Origin: Diplosphaera chodatii
Taxonomy: Eukaryota; Chlorophyta; Trebouxiophyceae; Prasiolales; Stichococcaceae
Assembly: GCA_032358165.1 (NCBI GenBank)
Contig: JAALGY010000008.1
Location: forward strand, 1,550,001-1,614,000
Direction: 5' to 3'
DNA length: 64,000 bases
Both the position numbers and the translations under genes were made by a program. Of the stretch, positions 1 to 12,842 are shown one piece after another. Within the stretch, counting starts at the first letter, position 1; each line of letters opens with the position of its first letter. The notes below the pieces were generated by a model that searched no databases, was not told where the DNA came from, and was given only the letters and a program-made list of their open reading frames with translations.

Positions 1-3000
1 CCGGGGCAGCCGCCGCAGGTCATGGGCATGACGATGGGCCACAACGGCACCATGCCCGTGAACGGCATGATGTCCGGGCCCGCAGCCAGCTCCGCCGTCA
101 TGAGCAACGGCGTGCCGGTGCTGCGCAGCAGGGCCGCAGGTCCTGGCGTCGCGGGGCCTGGTGGCTGGCAGATGTCCCAGACGCCGCCCATGGTCCAGAA
201 CGTGAGTCATTTGATTCACAAAGGCACACAGGAGCTACCGCAAGGAGCTGCCAGGCCACACGTGATGTATCATAAGTTTACACTAAGGCCCTCTCCACCC
301 ATCAACCCCGCTACGCACTTGTCGTCCAACAGGGCACCGGCATGATGGGGCAGCAGCGGATGGTGAATGGCATGGTGCCCAGCCAGATGAACGTCGGCAT
401 GCAGCCACATATGAACGGACCCGTCAAGATGGAGCAGCAGCAGTACCAGCACATGCACCCCATGCAGCAGCACCAGCAAGCGCATCGGGTGAGCATTGCT
501 GTGCTTTAGCGCCTTCTTACTGGGCGCATGCATACAGTGCCATATGAAGTGACATGTGAAGTTCCCAACTGCTGTATCATGCTGGATGCCTGCAGATGCC
601 TAATGGGCACCCGCCAAATGGCATGATGCCTGTCAGCACTCACGGCATGCCGCCGCAGATGCCGGGGGGCATGGTCCCCATCGGCAACTCCCTCCCGCCT
701 GGCGGGGAGTACAAGATGGAGGCTATGTCGAACCCCTATGGTGACCACTGATTTCCCCGCTGCAATTTCATCTCCAGGGTGGCAGGGTAGTCTGTCTGTT
801 CAAGTGTACATGATGACGTTTGCAGCGCTCTGTGCCATATGCTGTGCCCTGCCACTACAGGGGGTGGCATGGTGCCCGTCAGCAGCGGCATGTACAGCAA
901 CCCCATGAATGGCAGCATGGGGTCACCAGCCATGGCCCAGATGCCGGCCATCCCCTCGCACTCGGGCATGATGCCCGGCCACAGCGGCCACATGGGGCCC
1001 CCCGGCCACTATGGTGGCATGGGTGAGTGCCCTGCATGTTGTTTGGCACAGCCTGCTGAGTGCACATTGCTGCAGAGGGGGGTTGCCAGACCAGTGTGGT
1101 TTGCAACGCCTGGCAGCTTTGCACCACTGCATTCCGTGCTGACCTGTGTACAACTGTGTGGCAGGTGATGGTCCTGGCGGGCCTGGTCCGGGAGCCCCTC
1201 CCAGCGCCTCGGATGACCCCGCCACTCAGTTGGCGAAGAAGCGGGAGTACATTGCCAAGCAGCAGAGGTGCTGTCCTCCCTGTCGAGTTGCTACAGCTGG
1301 TTGCACAGCAATTTTGGCCAGTGGATGCTTACGCTGATCACATCTCTGGCCGCATGCTGCCGAGCAGCAACCTGCAAATCTGCCTATTTGGATGGCCTTC
1401 TCAAGATAGTGGTGCATACATGCCAGGTGGCTCCTGTTCCTGCGGCACTGCGCCAAGTGTCAGGCGCCAGAGAACAGCTGCCAGTATGGGCAGTCGTGCA
1501 CAGTTGCAAAGCAATTGTGGCGCCACATCCTGACGTGCTCTGAGACGCAGTGCGCATACCCGAGGTGCGTCAGGCTGCCAGCAGTGCAGTCGGCAAAGTG
1601 CTTGACCACAACTACTTTTGGATTTCCATGCCTAGTTGGGAGGTGCTGGACCACGTCTCAGCAGATGCCGTGCTGCATCTGATGTGAGAATCTGTCATTT
1701 TGACAGATGCGTGGCATCACGGGAGCTGCTGAAGCACCACCAGAAGTGCAATAGCAGCGCGTGCCCAGTATGCACGCCTGTGAAGCAGTATGTGCAGAAG
1801 CAGCGGCAGAACCTCACTGCCCGCATGGTACGTGTCGTTGGCTGCTGGCACATTGCATGTCTTTGCAACCATTCAATGTGTGGTGGATTGCCCTTTGAGA
1901 ATGCAACAGCATGCTAAAGCTGATGTGCTTTGCATGATTATGTCAACACAAGCACATTGCAGCATCTGACTATTGATTGCACGTGCAAACAGAACCAGGC
2001 GCAGCACAGTGCGTACAACAGCAACCCCCTGCGGCCAGATGCCAACGTGGGCACCACTGGGACGATGCACCACTCGCAAATGGTCAACAACGACATGGGG
2101 GCTGGTGGTGTGCAGCTGCCCATGTCCGGCGTTGTGCCACTGGCAGAGCCTCCGCCAAAGCGGCAGAAGACTGTCAACCTCCAGGTGACATACCTTGCTG
2201 CACTGTTGCACTGCCACGAGGAGTGTGTGCTGTCACCAGCAAGGTGCTCTTAGCCACAGTCCAGAGCTGGCTCCCGGCTTGCAGCATGTCCGAACTGCTT
2301 CCTGATTGTATAGATATGTCACTTACAGGAGAATGCTGGCACCTCGCTTCTTGAGGCTTTCTCCGTCAAGGAGATTGACACGCATCTGGCCTCGTTGTCC
2401 ATCAGCCCGCAGGCAAGCCTCTTGGTCAGTCACCCTAACCCATGCTGACAAGACAAATGTTTTCGTATCAATGTCATGGGCTATTTGGTCACACGATCAT
2501 GATGTGCTGGTCTTCATGCCCGCAGCCTGGCACTGGCGGTGGCAAGGCCAAGACCATGTTCGAGTTTGCGGACGACAGCATGTGCCTGGCGTGCAACCAG
2601 AACCGGCTCACCTTCGAGCCCCCCAGCCTGTACTGCACCTGCTGCGGCCAGCGCATCAAGCGCAACCAGGTGTGTGGCGTGGTGGCAAGGCGAGTGGATC
2701 AGCATGGTGTCAACCTCACGACCAGCCGTCAAACAGTCTTATGAGAGACGTTCTTTACGAGAGAACGTCTCTCATAAACAGCTAACAAGACCCTGCAGCT
2801 CTGCTCACCTTCTGTCTGCTGATATGATCTGGAACTTTTGTGTGACTCAATGGCCATCACTGATCTTGCGCAGGTGTTCTACACGACAACAGCGCGAGCC
2901 AGCGAGGTCAAGGGCCACTGGTGCCACGCATGCTACAGCGAGGCGCGCGACGGCCTGACGCAGATGGACGGCTCCACCGTCCGCAAGGCCGACCTCAACA

Positions 3001-6000
3001 AGCGCAAGAACGACGAGGAGGTGACCTCCGTGTCTGAGTGTGTGCCTAGCTTGCTGGATGCTCTCTTGTTTGACCGCAGTGGGGAGACTCTGCACACCCT
3101 CTGCACAGGTCGTGTATGTAACCCCGCAATGTGCTGACAACATTTGCTGCTCAATGCACAGATGGAGGAGGGCTGGGTGCAATGCGACAGCTGCGAGGGC
3201 TGGGTCCACCAGATCTGTGGCCTCTTCAACAAGGGCCGCAATGATGAGGACATGCCCTACCAGGTCCGCCTTTGCAACCCCTTGAATGTGCACCCGTACG
3301 TTCTGCCCAATCGCATGTCATGCTAGACTGTTACTGTGGCAGCACAGCTCGTAATGTGCAAAATCCCCCTGGCTAGCACTGATGAAGGTCATGTCGACTG
3401 ACACTGGAGCTGCGCATGTTGGTGCAGTGCCCCAAGTGCCTGAAGGCCGGGCTGCTGAACAAGACGCGCAAGCCGATTGAGACGCGGCCGCAGAGCATGC
3501 TGGAGGCGCGGGAGCTGCCGAAGTGCGACCTGTCCACGCGCCTCGAGGACCACCTCCACCGCGCAGTGCAGGGTGCGCCACCGCCTGAGCTGCTGCCATT
3601 GCATGCTGTCACCAGTGCTGGGACCTGCCTTCCGTGGCAGCTGGAGAAGCATGCGTCTGTACGGCATTTACGAAGAAAGTGGCAACACCGCCCGCCCGAG
3701 TCCCACAAATGCCTCGGATCTCAACGTGCCAGCCGTCTCACGCACCGCAGAGGAGCGGCGGAAGCGGGCGGAGCTGGACGGCGTGCCGCTGGACAGGGTG
3801 TCCTGGGCGGACGGCCTCACAGTGCGCGTGGTGAACAACGTCAACAAGCTGCAGGAGGTGAAGGCCAACTTCCACGACGCCTTCAAGGGCGACAACTTCC
3901 CCTCCAGCCTGCCCTACCGCCAGAAGGTGCGCCGCCGCCCCTTGCTGCAAGCCAGCAGCTCTGTCAAGCCCCAGTGGTTGACACCTCGAACGTCTGCTCC
4001 TTGCCCTGGTGAGCGGTGCGCAGCCTCTATCTGCAGATCCCAATGAGCTGCAATCTTGCTTGTGCTGTTCCAGGTCATCCTCCTGTTCCAGCGGATAGAG
4101 GGCGTGGACGTGTGCCTGTTCTGCGTGTACACCCAGGAGTATGGCGACAGCTGCCCATCGCCCAACACGTGCGCCCGATGGTCGTGTCATGTGCCTGTAG
4201 CGTTGCATTACATCATATGTCCAGCTGCGGGCAGCAACTTCGGCAGCTGATCCTGTGCCTGCTGGTCATTTTCTAGACAGCCATATTCATGTTGTTGGCT
4301 TCCAAGTGTCACTGCATTGCAACGACCATTCCTTCGCTTGCAACAGGCGGTGGGTGTACCTGGCGTACATTGACAGCGTGAAGTACTTCCAGCCAGAGCG
4401 CGCGGCCGCGACTGCCAACTGCGCGCTGCGCACGCTGGTGTACCACGAGCTGCTGCAGGTGTGCAATCACGGTGTTTGTGAATGATCTACACACTGCTGG
4501 TACCAAAAGCCCTAATATCACTTTCACACATTTGACCGAGCTGTGTATTTCTCCTGCCTGCAGGCGTACCTCGTGTACATTCAGCAGCGCGGCTTCACAT
4601 CAATGTTCATCTGGGCATGCCCACCGCTGCAGGTGCGAATTCACGCATGCATGTCAAGTTGTAATTGCTCCACTATGTTTCCACATGCTATAACATCTAC
4701 ACGCATGAGGGGCATGTTCATGCGGGATCTGCAGCACCCACCACAATTCCTACTGCAATGCAGGGTGACGACTACATCCTGTACTGCCACCCGAACCGGC
4801 AGAAGACGCCGCGCTCAGACAGGCTGCGGGAGTGGTGCGTCTCAATATTCAAATACCCTATGAGTTCGATGTGATGCTGCAGCAAGGGTGACTACCGAAA
4901 TCAAAATGCTCATGCATGTCAGCCAGAGGCTGCCCTCACACCATGCAGGTACCATGCGCTGCTGCGGACGGCCAAGGAGCGGGGCACGGTCACATACGTG
5001 TCCAACCTGTTCGACACGTTCTTCGCGGGCGGCAAGGACCACCGCACCCGCGTGTCCGCAGCCAACATGCCGTACCTCGAAGGTGCGCGGCGTCTGTGGA
5101 CCCTGTCCCCTTGGGATAATAGATTAAATGGCCCCTAGACACCAGACAGGCGGGTTGGGTCGTCTGCTGAACATGTGTACGCCGTCAGTCTATGAGGCAG
5201 GAGCTACTGCTTGGGAAGCATGGCTGATGTGACGGCCGTGCATGCGGCAGGCGACTACTGGCCGGGCGAGGCGGAAAACCTGCTGCTGGGCATCGCGGAG
5301 GAGGCGCGGCAGGCGGGCAAGCGCGCCGGCAAGGGCGCCGGCTCCAAGGCCAACCCCGCCAACCGGGGCGGCAAGAAGGTGCCGTGCCGTCCCCTGACTG
5401 CACGCCCTCCCTGCGGGAAGGTGGTGTGCGTTGAAGGCCTCACGGCAGGTGGTGACGCAGGGACCGCACAAATGCGTGTCAGCTCCCCTGCGGACGTCGA
5501 GGGCTGGCAGGTGCATCGCTCCGGATGTGTTGGATGTCCAGGAGTGGCCGCCCGAGCGCTGGTGACATGACCGGCTGCGCTGCCGCTGCAGGGCAAGCGG
5601 GCGCCGGTGGCGGGCAGCACGGACGAGGCGCTGATGGCGCGGCTGGGGGAGGTGATACAGGGCATGAAGGAGGACTTCATGGTGGTCCACTTCCGAGAGC
5701 CCTGCTCCTTCTGCCGCAAGTACCTGTCCGACGAGCCCAGGTGCCCGCCCAGCCCCCGGCAGCCGCCCTGCATACACATTCGTGCCCTCCTATGGCTGCC
5801 TTTCTGTCGTTCAGTCACAGCTGTGGGTGTAGCATTCGTAGCCACATTGGTCGTCGTCTGACGTCATCCTGTGGCCACCACAGACCAGACTACGACCACT
5901 TGTCAACCCATAACTCTGCAGAGCATCTGCAGAAGTGAAGCTGAAGCTAGCTGCGGTGAGCAGTGCCCCCCCGTGGCTGTGCAGGCACTACCACCCGGCG

Positions 6001-8122
6001 CCGCCCGCGCGCACGGTGAAGCAGGAGCGCAGCTTCGAGGGCATCTCCCTGGAGACGCCCGGCTCCAGCTCCAAGTCGGTGCTGCAGATGTCGCGCTTCC
6101 AGCTGTGCCAGGAGTGCTACGCCTCCGCGGCCGACGCCGCCGCCGTGGTGCGCCACCTCTCCACTTCCAGTCCTCTCGACTCCCATCTGGTCCTCACGCT
6201 GACGACACATTGCAGCACGCCAGGAGTCGGTGCTCGACAGCGTGGTGCGAGTTTGTGAGACACCATCCTCAGGCGAGCAGGCCCGGCGCCTGACCGATCA
6301 TACTCGCTGTGTGCAGGGGGCGGCGGGCGGCAGCCACCCCAAGGCGCTGCCGGCGGGCATGGCGCTGGGCGACCTGCTGCAGGACCAGGTGCCCCGGCAT
6401 TCGATCGTCTTTAGCAGCTGATCTCAGTGGACCAACAGTGATCAACATCAGCCACTGTGTGTTGGCTGTGTGCTCCGTGCGTTGTCAGCTGTGCGCCGTC
6501 TCCCGTGTCGCAGGTGCCGCCCATCCCGCGCACGCACGACAGCGGCAACCCTGACATGGAGTCGGAGTTCTTCGACACGCGGCAGGTGCGGCGGCCCGCT
6601 GAGTTGATGTGATGTTGGTCATTGTAACACTGTGACGAAGTGACTACCTGTACATGCCACAGCCCGTCGCCATGGCCACAGCAGGGCTGGATGCGTACCC
6701 GGCTGATGCTGAGCTGAATGCTGCTTGCATGTTGTGAGCTTCGTGCTGTCCCTGTGCAGGCGTTCCTGTCCCTGTGCCAGGGCAACCACTACCAGTTCGA
6801 CACCATGCGGCGCGCAAAGCACAGCAGCATGATGGTGCTGTACCACCTGCACAACCCCCAGGTGCTGCCCCCCGGCCCTTGGCTGCTTGCTCACAGCTGC
6901 ACGGTGCCTGCCGCGCCACCGCATGAACATACGCAAGTGATGGCGGTATGATCGCCTGCACAGCTCACCGCTTACCTTTGCCAACCGGTGGAATGTCCCT
7001 GCTGCTTTCACTCACTAAAGGCTGTCACGCTGTGCTGCGAGCAGGCCCCTGCATTCGCGTGCACCTGCAACAGCTGCGGGCAGGAGGTGGAGCCGGGCAG
7101 CGGGTGGCGGTGCACCAAGTGCACCGACTTCGACCTGTGCACGCCCTGCGCCCACCGCATCCAGCACCCCCACCCCCTCATGGTGCGCTTGCCGCCTGAG
7201 CTGCCCAGTCACGGTCCCCTGCTGGTGGCACCTTCAGCCGAGCATGGTTGCTATGCAGAACATGTGCACCCCGATCCGGCCTGGCCCTGGCGAGTCCATC
7301 TACCGTGCTGTTTGGTGATAGCCAGCAGTCTGCAGTGACGTCGTGACGGTTCACACATCACGGCGACTCGGCCCCCTGTGTTCACTGCAGCCGAATGCGC
7401 GGAAGATCGACGAGACGCGCACACGCATCAGCGAGGACGAGCGGCTGGCGCGCGCCGCGCAGCTGCAGCGCACGATGCAGCTGCTGGTGCACGCCAGCGA
7501 GTGCCGGGACCCCCACTGCGTGTCCTCCAACTGCCGGAAGATCAAGGAGATGTTCATGCACGCGCACAGCTGCAAGGTCAAGGTCACCGGCGGCTGCCAG
7601 CTCTGCAGGTGCGCCGCCCCGCCCGGCCGCCGCTGCCACAGTGTTCACACAGCCCCCACGATGGCTTGCTGACCGAGCTCACGGCGTCCTCACTCCTCAT
7701 GCTGTCAGCAATGATAAGCTATTGGCGAATGGCCTCTCAGCCTCTTTGCTGCTGTCTGTGCTGCAGACGGATGTGGGCACTCCTGCAGCTGCACGCGAAG
7801 CAGTGCACAGTGGCAGACTGCCCGGTGCTGCGGTGCCGGGAGCTGCGGCAGATGCGACGGCTGCAGATGGCGCGCCAGGAAGAGAAGCGCCGTGTTGCCT
7901 ACAAAAACATGCTGCGCAACCAGGTGTGCATCCCCTGCTGCTGGGCTGTGTGGTCGGCTGCAGCCGTGAACACATGTGCAGCTGCTGTACATGGTCACGG
8001 TGACGTTCATCATCCGGCAGGACAGGTGTTGTGCTGTTTCGTCATGCAAGCCTGAACATGTGTGCGTGTGCCTGTCCCCGCAGAATGCCACACCGCAGGC
8101 AGGCTATGGGCAGCAGCGGTGA
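1..8122 (+). CDS. HAC1: p300/CBP-type histone acetyltransferase (plant HAC family), 5' end outside the window
   Basis: Nuclear transcriptional coactivator that acetylates histone lysines. The reading frame is open from base 1, so the N-terminus is missing. In order I see: a Met/Gly/Pro/Gln-rich region (1-1020); TAZ1 zinc finger (about 1200-1830; HCAKC, then CPVC); a Cys-rich block (2565-3020; CLAC, CTCCGQ, CHAC); a PHD-like finger (3162-3265; [13 protein letters not shown]); the KAT11 HAT domain (3740-5250; [35 protein letters not shown]); a ZZ-like finger (5690-6130; [14 protein letters not shown]); a second ZZ finger (7050-7180; [16 protein letters not shown]); TAZ2 (7390-7920; [18 protein letters not shown]). 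This is the plant HAC order; the animal KIX and bromodomain are not seen. More than 20 exons. The last exon (8084-8122) ends in GYGQQR and TGA. Domain calls are secure; a few inner exon edges are approximate. Confidence 0.93.
2739..2777. repeat. Perfect 16-bp inverted repeat with 7-nt loop, inside a HAC intron
   Basis: The left arm TTATGAGAGACGTTCT (2739-2754) is the exact reverse complement of the right arm at 2762-2777, with a 7-nt spacer. It lies in the intron between the exon encoding GQRIKRNQ and the one encoding [11 protein letters not shown]. It could be a mini-transposon relic, a folded intron element or a small-RNA hairpin. Only the palindrome itself is certain. Confidence 0.85.
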
Positions 8123-9364
8123 CATGCCCACGCTGCGCATGGGCCACAGCCCAGCGGGCGTCCAGAAAGTGTCGGCTGCACCCTTCGCCAGGCATTGCAA
8201 GCCCCTGTGGCGCGGCACCCTGTAGCTAGCCCCGCCACAGGGGGTGCTTGCCCGCTGCTGGGGGCGCCTGCCGTTTGCTGCGGCGGCGGCACTGCGGGCC
8301 TGGCACTCCGGGATTAGAGCAGCAGCAGGCAGCTTGGCCGCTGGGCAGCAGGCGATTGCGCACTTCGCACCAGCACCCAGATCCCATGCACTTGTAGCTA
8401 TTGGCGGCGGGCGGTGGCCGGATGATGGGCGGCTGTGCGTGGGGGCCCGACCCCCAGCCATGCGCCCCCGCCAGTTGTATTTGCTTGTGAATTTCCTTTT
8501 CAGTTGACACGATTTACCTAGGCAGACGGGGCGCGGCCCTCACTGCTCCTCTGGCCCGCTCAACAACACATGCAGCCGCTGCAGGGTGGGGCCACCCGTC
8601 AGGGCGGCCCTGCTGCAGTGGCGCATCCCACAGGCAGAACACAGCCCAGCGCCCCCGGCAGGGCAGGCAGACGACGACATTGCACAGACGTTGGGTACAC
8701 AGACGTTGCAATCTGCGTCCTTTGGAGGTTCTACTGTTTCATTCGTGGTCTGAAAGCGCCTGTTGCCGCGCAACCCTGATGATCAGCTCGGCTTTTGACC
8801 TATGCCGCGTTCTGATGCTGATGACGTCCCGAATGAGAATCCTTTCCTGTTGCACGCTGTAAAGGATGTAGACCAATCGAGCCTTGTTTTGCCTCTTCTT
8901 CCACCAGATCTGCCTCGACCAAGCATTTTCAATCGACATACGATGGTCTGTCTGCGACCATGCACTTGAGCAGCGCTGGCACAACGCAGCACGGACACCT
9001 CTTGAACACAGTTGATAATGTAAAGCAAAGGGTCTACAGCTGCATAGTAATACAGGGTGAAGGAGCATACTGTGCGGAAGGAGCAATGTCAGTCCCTTCC
9101 CCCAGATATAAGAACACATACAGCTGCAGGCAATATGCCATCTGCTGCATGCACAGTGTACATCACCTGCCGCGTTTGCAATCCACTGCATTCTGAGGAT
9201 ACAACGCATCATCGGAAAGGTACACGATGCTGGAGAGGCTTCGGTGTGAACCTCAAGGTTGCTCTGCTGGTACACCATGCTGGTTTCACAGCCACCGGCC
9301 TTGTCAGGGAAGGCAGCCTGAGCCATATATTTCAGTGCCCCGTTCAGCGGCCCAGTTGGTGTGC
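8123..9364. other. Intergenic region between convergent HAC and phosphatase genes
   Basis: No coding segment recognised. It should hold the 3' UTRs of both neighbours. A TGTAA is at 8858-8862 on the + strand, which would give HAC a 3' UTR of about 740 nt. Short open frames here show no family motif. Confidence 0.6.
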
Positions 9365-10911
9365 TCAGCACAGTGCTGTGGATTCATCCTCTGCTGCATC
9401 TGCTGGCGGGCTGGCACCTTCTGCCGCTGGGCTGTGAATGGCTGCTGCGAACGTCTCCAGCTGCCGCATGAAGCCGCTGTTGGGGCTTGCACAGGGCCGT
9501 GCAGCCTTGACCAGCAGCAGCGCCTCATGCACCCTGAGCTGTTCGCCTGCAGCAGATATCATAGCGTTGGGTGAGCCATCGCCATGCTGCAGCATCTGCT
9601 CTGCTAACAAAGCTACATGGAGCGAACCACCTGTGCCGATGTGACACAAAGGTCGTGCAGGAATGCAGTCTGCACTGTGCACAGCAGGGGAAGGGGTGCG
9701 TACGTTCAATCAGATATGCCATCACAAGCGTGCTGGATCGGCTCTGGCCAGCATAGCAGTGAACGAGGACGCCGCCGCGCCTCCGCCCCTGAGGTGCAGG
9801 AAGCAGGCACAAGGGTCAGGTATGTGTATCGAGATGTGCCCATGCGCAGCTTTTCAAGTGGCAATACCGGCACAGCGTGCCCAGCGTCCAGCGACTTTGG
9901 CGCCTGTGCCCATTCCCACACCTTGGCGATGAAGGCAATGGTGGCAGCAAAGTGCTGCGCGATGTCGTCCTGCTCGTCGTCGTACACGCAGATGGAGCGG
10001 TACCGCAGCCGCTTGCGGTGGAAGCACGGCACTATCGGCGACGCATTGACAACGTACGTCACGCCCAGGGCCTCCAGCTTCTCCAGGTCCCGTGCCGCAC
10101 CGACGCCGCCTGTACGAGATGACCGCATCGCAGGCATGAGCTGGCAGCGGCAAGGCACATGGGCATCTTGTCTGCTGCACGTGCATCGATGGGCAGTGCT
10201 TCGTCATCAGCGGGTCACGTCCAACTCGCAGCACGCAGGCCAGCAGGACAGCAGGGCCAGAAGCTCACCGATGAAGAGGCCGTCAGCAACTCTGGCCGGC
10301 GGGTCGTACTCGGGCCGGTGCAGCAGTGCACGCTTCGCATCCGCCTTGCGCTGCAGGGTGCCCTGCAGGGTGTCCTGGCTGCCTGTGGGGCTGGGCGGCG
10401 GGCTGTCGTCGCTGCCCGCAACCTCAGGGCGCTGCTTCTGCAGCAAGAGCAGCAGCCGCTTGGCCTTGCTGCTTGAAGCGGATCAGCCTATTGACGCATT
10501 GCGTGTTGTGACTTCAGGTTTGAGTGCCAGTCAGCAGCCTCAGGAACCCGCAGCAATACAGCCAGTTCACATACGCAGCACAGCATTGCGGAAGCAGTGC
10601 CCTACACATCACTGTACAATCATCACAGCATGCATCACTGCTGAGGGCATCCCCAAGGTTGCATCTCTTGCACGCCCTATACACGGCGGTCCTGCTTGTC
10701 ACGGGCGCATACATGATGCATGAAGCTTCATAACATGTGCCACTGGCATCCTAAAGTGAGGAGATTGACCGCAACGGCTGCTGTAGCACACCTGGAAGCT
10801 GGGCTGTGGCATCGCATCGGCGTGTCGAAGCGGCACGCCGTCGAGCATGGCGCCCCACGATGTGTCCAGCTCCGCAGGTTGCTGCTGCAGCTCCACGGGC
10901 GCTGGGGCCAT
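9365..10911 (-). CDS. Dual-specificity protein phosphatase
   Basis: Cysteine-based phosphatase expected to dephosphorylate phospho-Ser/Thr and phospho-Tyr, typically on MAP-kinase-like targets. The signature HCYAGQSRS fits HCxxGxxR with catalytic Cys and Arg (about 9740-9770). The fold continues with SSTLVMAYLIE, then RVHEALLLVKAARP and NSGFMRQLETF, the typical C-terminal helices. Upstream exons give PARVADGLFIG, LEKLEALGVTYVVNAS and SICVYDDEQDDIAQHF, where the acidic loop carries the general-acid Asp. The first ATG (10911) opens an exon reading MAPAPVELQQQ that ends at a GT donor at 10791. An acidic Ser/Pro-rich stretch precedes the catalytic domain. The join between exon 1 and the SDDSPPPSP exon is not resolved. 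No targeting peptide is evident; likely cytosolic or nuclear. Confidence 0.85.
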
Positions 10912-11552
10912 GCTTGGTGCCGCGAGTGGACCCCGGCAATGCTGACTCTGACCCCAGGGGACCCCTTGCCTTGTGCGCACGCAACAAATTGGCAACAAAC
11001 GGTGCGAATTGCTGCTGTCAGGCCGCAGAATCTGTTTGACTTCTGATCAGCGATGGTAACGCCGCTTCTTGTCACAGACTGAAACTGACTAAAGCGTTCA
11101 CGCGAGGGCTTGGTGTGGCATTCCCAGACTAGCACGCAGCGATGGCGCAACACCTCTGTATAACGCTCGTCGATGATGCTGAAAGTTTCGACTGCTTGCG
11201 TTCGCAGGACCGCATGAAGATATAGCGACCCATGACTCGTGGTGTCGGAGAGGTCCATCCTGCCACCTCAGCTTGATGAGGATCTCGCCGACACGTAGCC
11301 CCACCTGTGCGCACTCTGCAACGATCACAGTCGAAGGCGTGAGCTGCATCGAGTCTCATTTCCTGATTGCAGCGGAGGGCGCGCGCCCCTCGACGTCGCT
11401 GGCGCCGGATCAGCACACCATGCTGACTTCAAAGATGGGCTCTCAGCAGGTATCTACTGAGGATGTTTACAAGTGCCGGTCCATCTCAGCAACGTGAGCC
11501 ATTGCGTGCAGGTGCAGACAATGCTTCAATCGATGACACCCGTTCATCTGGT
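10912..11552. other. Divergent intergenic region (phosphatase / FKBP16-3)
   Basis: About 640 bp between the start codons of two divergent genes. It probably holds both promoters and 5' UTRs. I saw no convincing TATA box or exon. Confidence 0.5.
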
Positions 11553-12842
11553 ATGCAGGCGCTGGGTTGCCGGCCATTCCGCAGCGCAACTGCTGGTAGG
11601 CTCATCAGATGCTTGATGCGCAACATGCGTGCGGCAACGCAGCATATTGCAGTCTTGATGTGATCGAGTGGTTACTGCTGCAGGGCCTCGCAGCCGCAGC
11701 GTCTCGCAGCTGCCGGCGGTCCAGTGCGCAGCACGACAGACACAGGAGTCTGGTGCACCGCCCAGCCGCCGCACGGCGCTGCAGGCCGCAGCAGCTGTGG
11801 TGGCTGCTGCCGTGTCTGGCAGGTGCAGCTTCCTGCGATTAGTTCACCCCAGTTGGATCAGCACGGCAACAGGCCCTGGTGCTAGCATGCCATGACGGAC
11901 TGCACCTGCAAACCAGTGTGATGCCATGCTGCAGGCCGCAGCCTGCGCTGGCAGAGAACCCGCAGACGTCGGGCGCGATGACGTCGACCGAGGGCGACAA
12001 GCAGCTCATCGACCCCGCAACAGATGCAGACTTGCAGAGCAAGCCGCGCCAGAAGACGTCCTCGGGCCTCGAATACCAGGAGGTGGTCCCCGGCAAAGGC
12101 CCCTCACCCAGCGTGGGCATCCAGGTGCATTGTTTGGTCGCCTGTGCTGTGAGAGCCACGCCAGCAACCTGATCACATTGGTCCCTGCCAGGTCGTGCTT
12201 GCCAGCATCAGTTCGCCAGTCTGGCATGCTGCAAGATCATGGCATCGAGCAATTTGACAAGTGCACATGCAGCCCTTGCGCTGCATACAGTGCTCACAAC
12301 CACTTAAATGTCGCGCAGGTGGTCGTGAACTATGTCGCCAAAACGCCGAACGGGAAGGTGTTCGATAACTCGCTGGCGAAGAACGCGCCATACTACATTC
12401 GCGTCGGCAGCGGTGCCGTCATCCCGGTGTGTAACAGTACACTGTAATTATGGTGCGGAACCTGGCAGCATCGTGGCCTGGCGGGCACCGCGTGCGTGAC
12501 AGGTCACCGATGTGGATTCGACAGGGTCTGGATGAGGCGCTGCTGTCCATGAGCACGGGCGGTATCCGGCGGCTGTACATCCCGGGCGAGCTGGCGTTCC
12601 CCAAGGGCCTGGCGTCCGCCCCTGGAAGGCACGCCACTGTATCTGGCTGCTTTTGATGAGTTTGTGCGAACCGTGAAGGGAGAACAGCGCACTGTTGCAA
12701 TACGCCACACGCTGCGTGTGTGGGCCTGCACTGATCAAGTTGCTCGCAGCGCAGGCCGAAGGTGCCGCCCAAGAGCCCGGTCATCTTCGACGTGCAGTTA
12801 GTTTACATTCCTGGTGTGAGTGACGATTTGGAGTTCGAGTGA
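11553..12842 (+). CDS. FKBP16-3: Thylakoid-lumen FKBP-type peptidyl-prolyl isomerase, FKBP16-3-like
   Basis: Six exons (11553-11595, 11684-11822, 11935-12124, 12319-12426, 12525-12628, 12755-12842) sum to 672 nt, 223 residues. The start MQALGCRPFRSATAG opens a basic, Ser-rich plastid transit peptide. SRRTALQAAAAVVAAAV then ALA/EN looks like a twin-arginine lumen-targeting signal and cleavage site. The FKBP domain follows: SSGLEYQEVVPGKGPSPSVG, NYVAKTPNGKVFDNS, YYIRVGSGAVIPGLDEALLS, RRLYIPGELAFPKGLASAPG, PVIFDVQLVYIPG. As I recall Arabidopsis FKBP16-3, the GPSP and FPKGL..SAPGRP blocks are characteristic. Lumenal FKBPs often have weak isomerase activity and act in photosystem assembly, so catalysis is unproven. 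The exon 5 to 6 junction uses a GC donor (12629). Confidence 0.9.

Noticed and set aside
9835..9930. A possible GC donor in the phosphatase after EWAQ
   Set aside because: A canonical GT donor a few codons earlier (after IAFIAK) joins better to GRRRGGVLVHC, so it was not counted as a GC-AG intron.
9617..10723. 368-codon open frame on the + strand
   Set aside because: Antisense shadow of the dual-specificity phosphatase exons on the minus strand; no recognisable motif.
11129..11416. Minus-strand open frame upstream of FKBP16-3
   Set aside because: No domain, no acceptor or donor that leads into the phosphatase gene; probably promoter or 5' UTR sequence.
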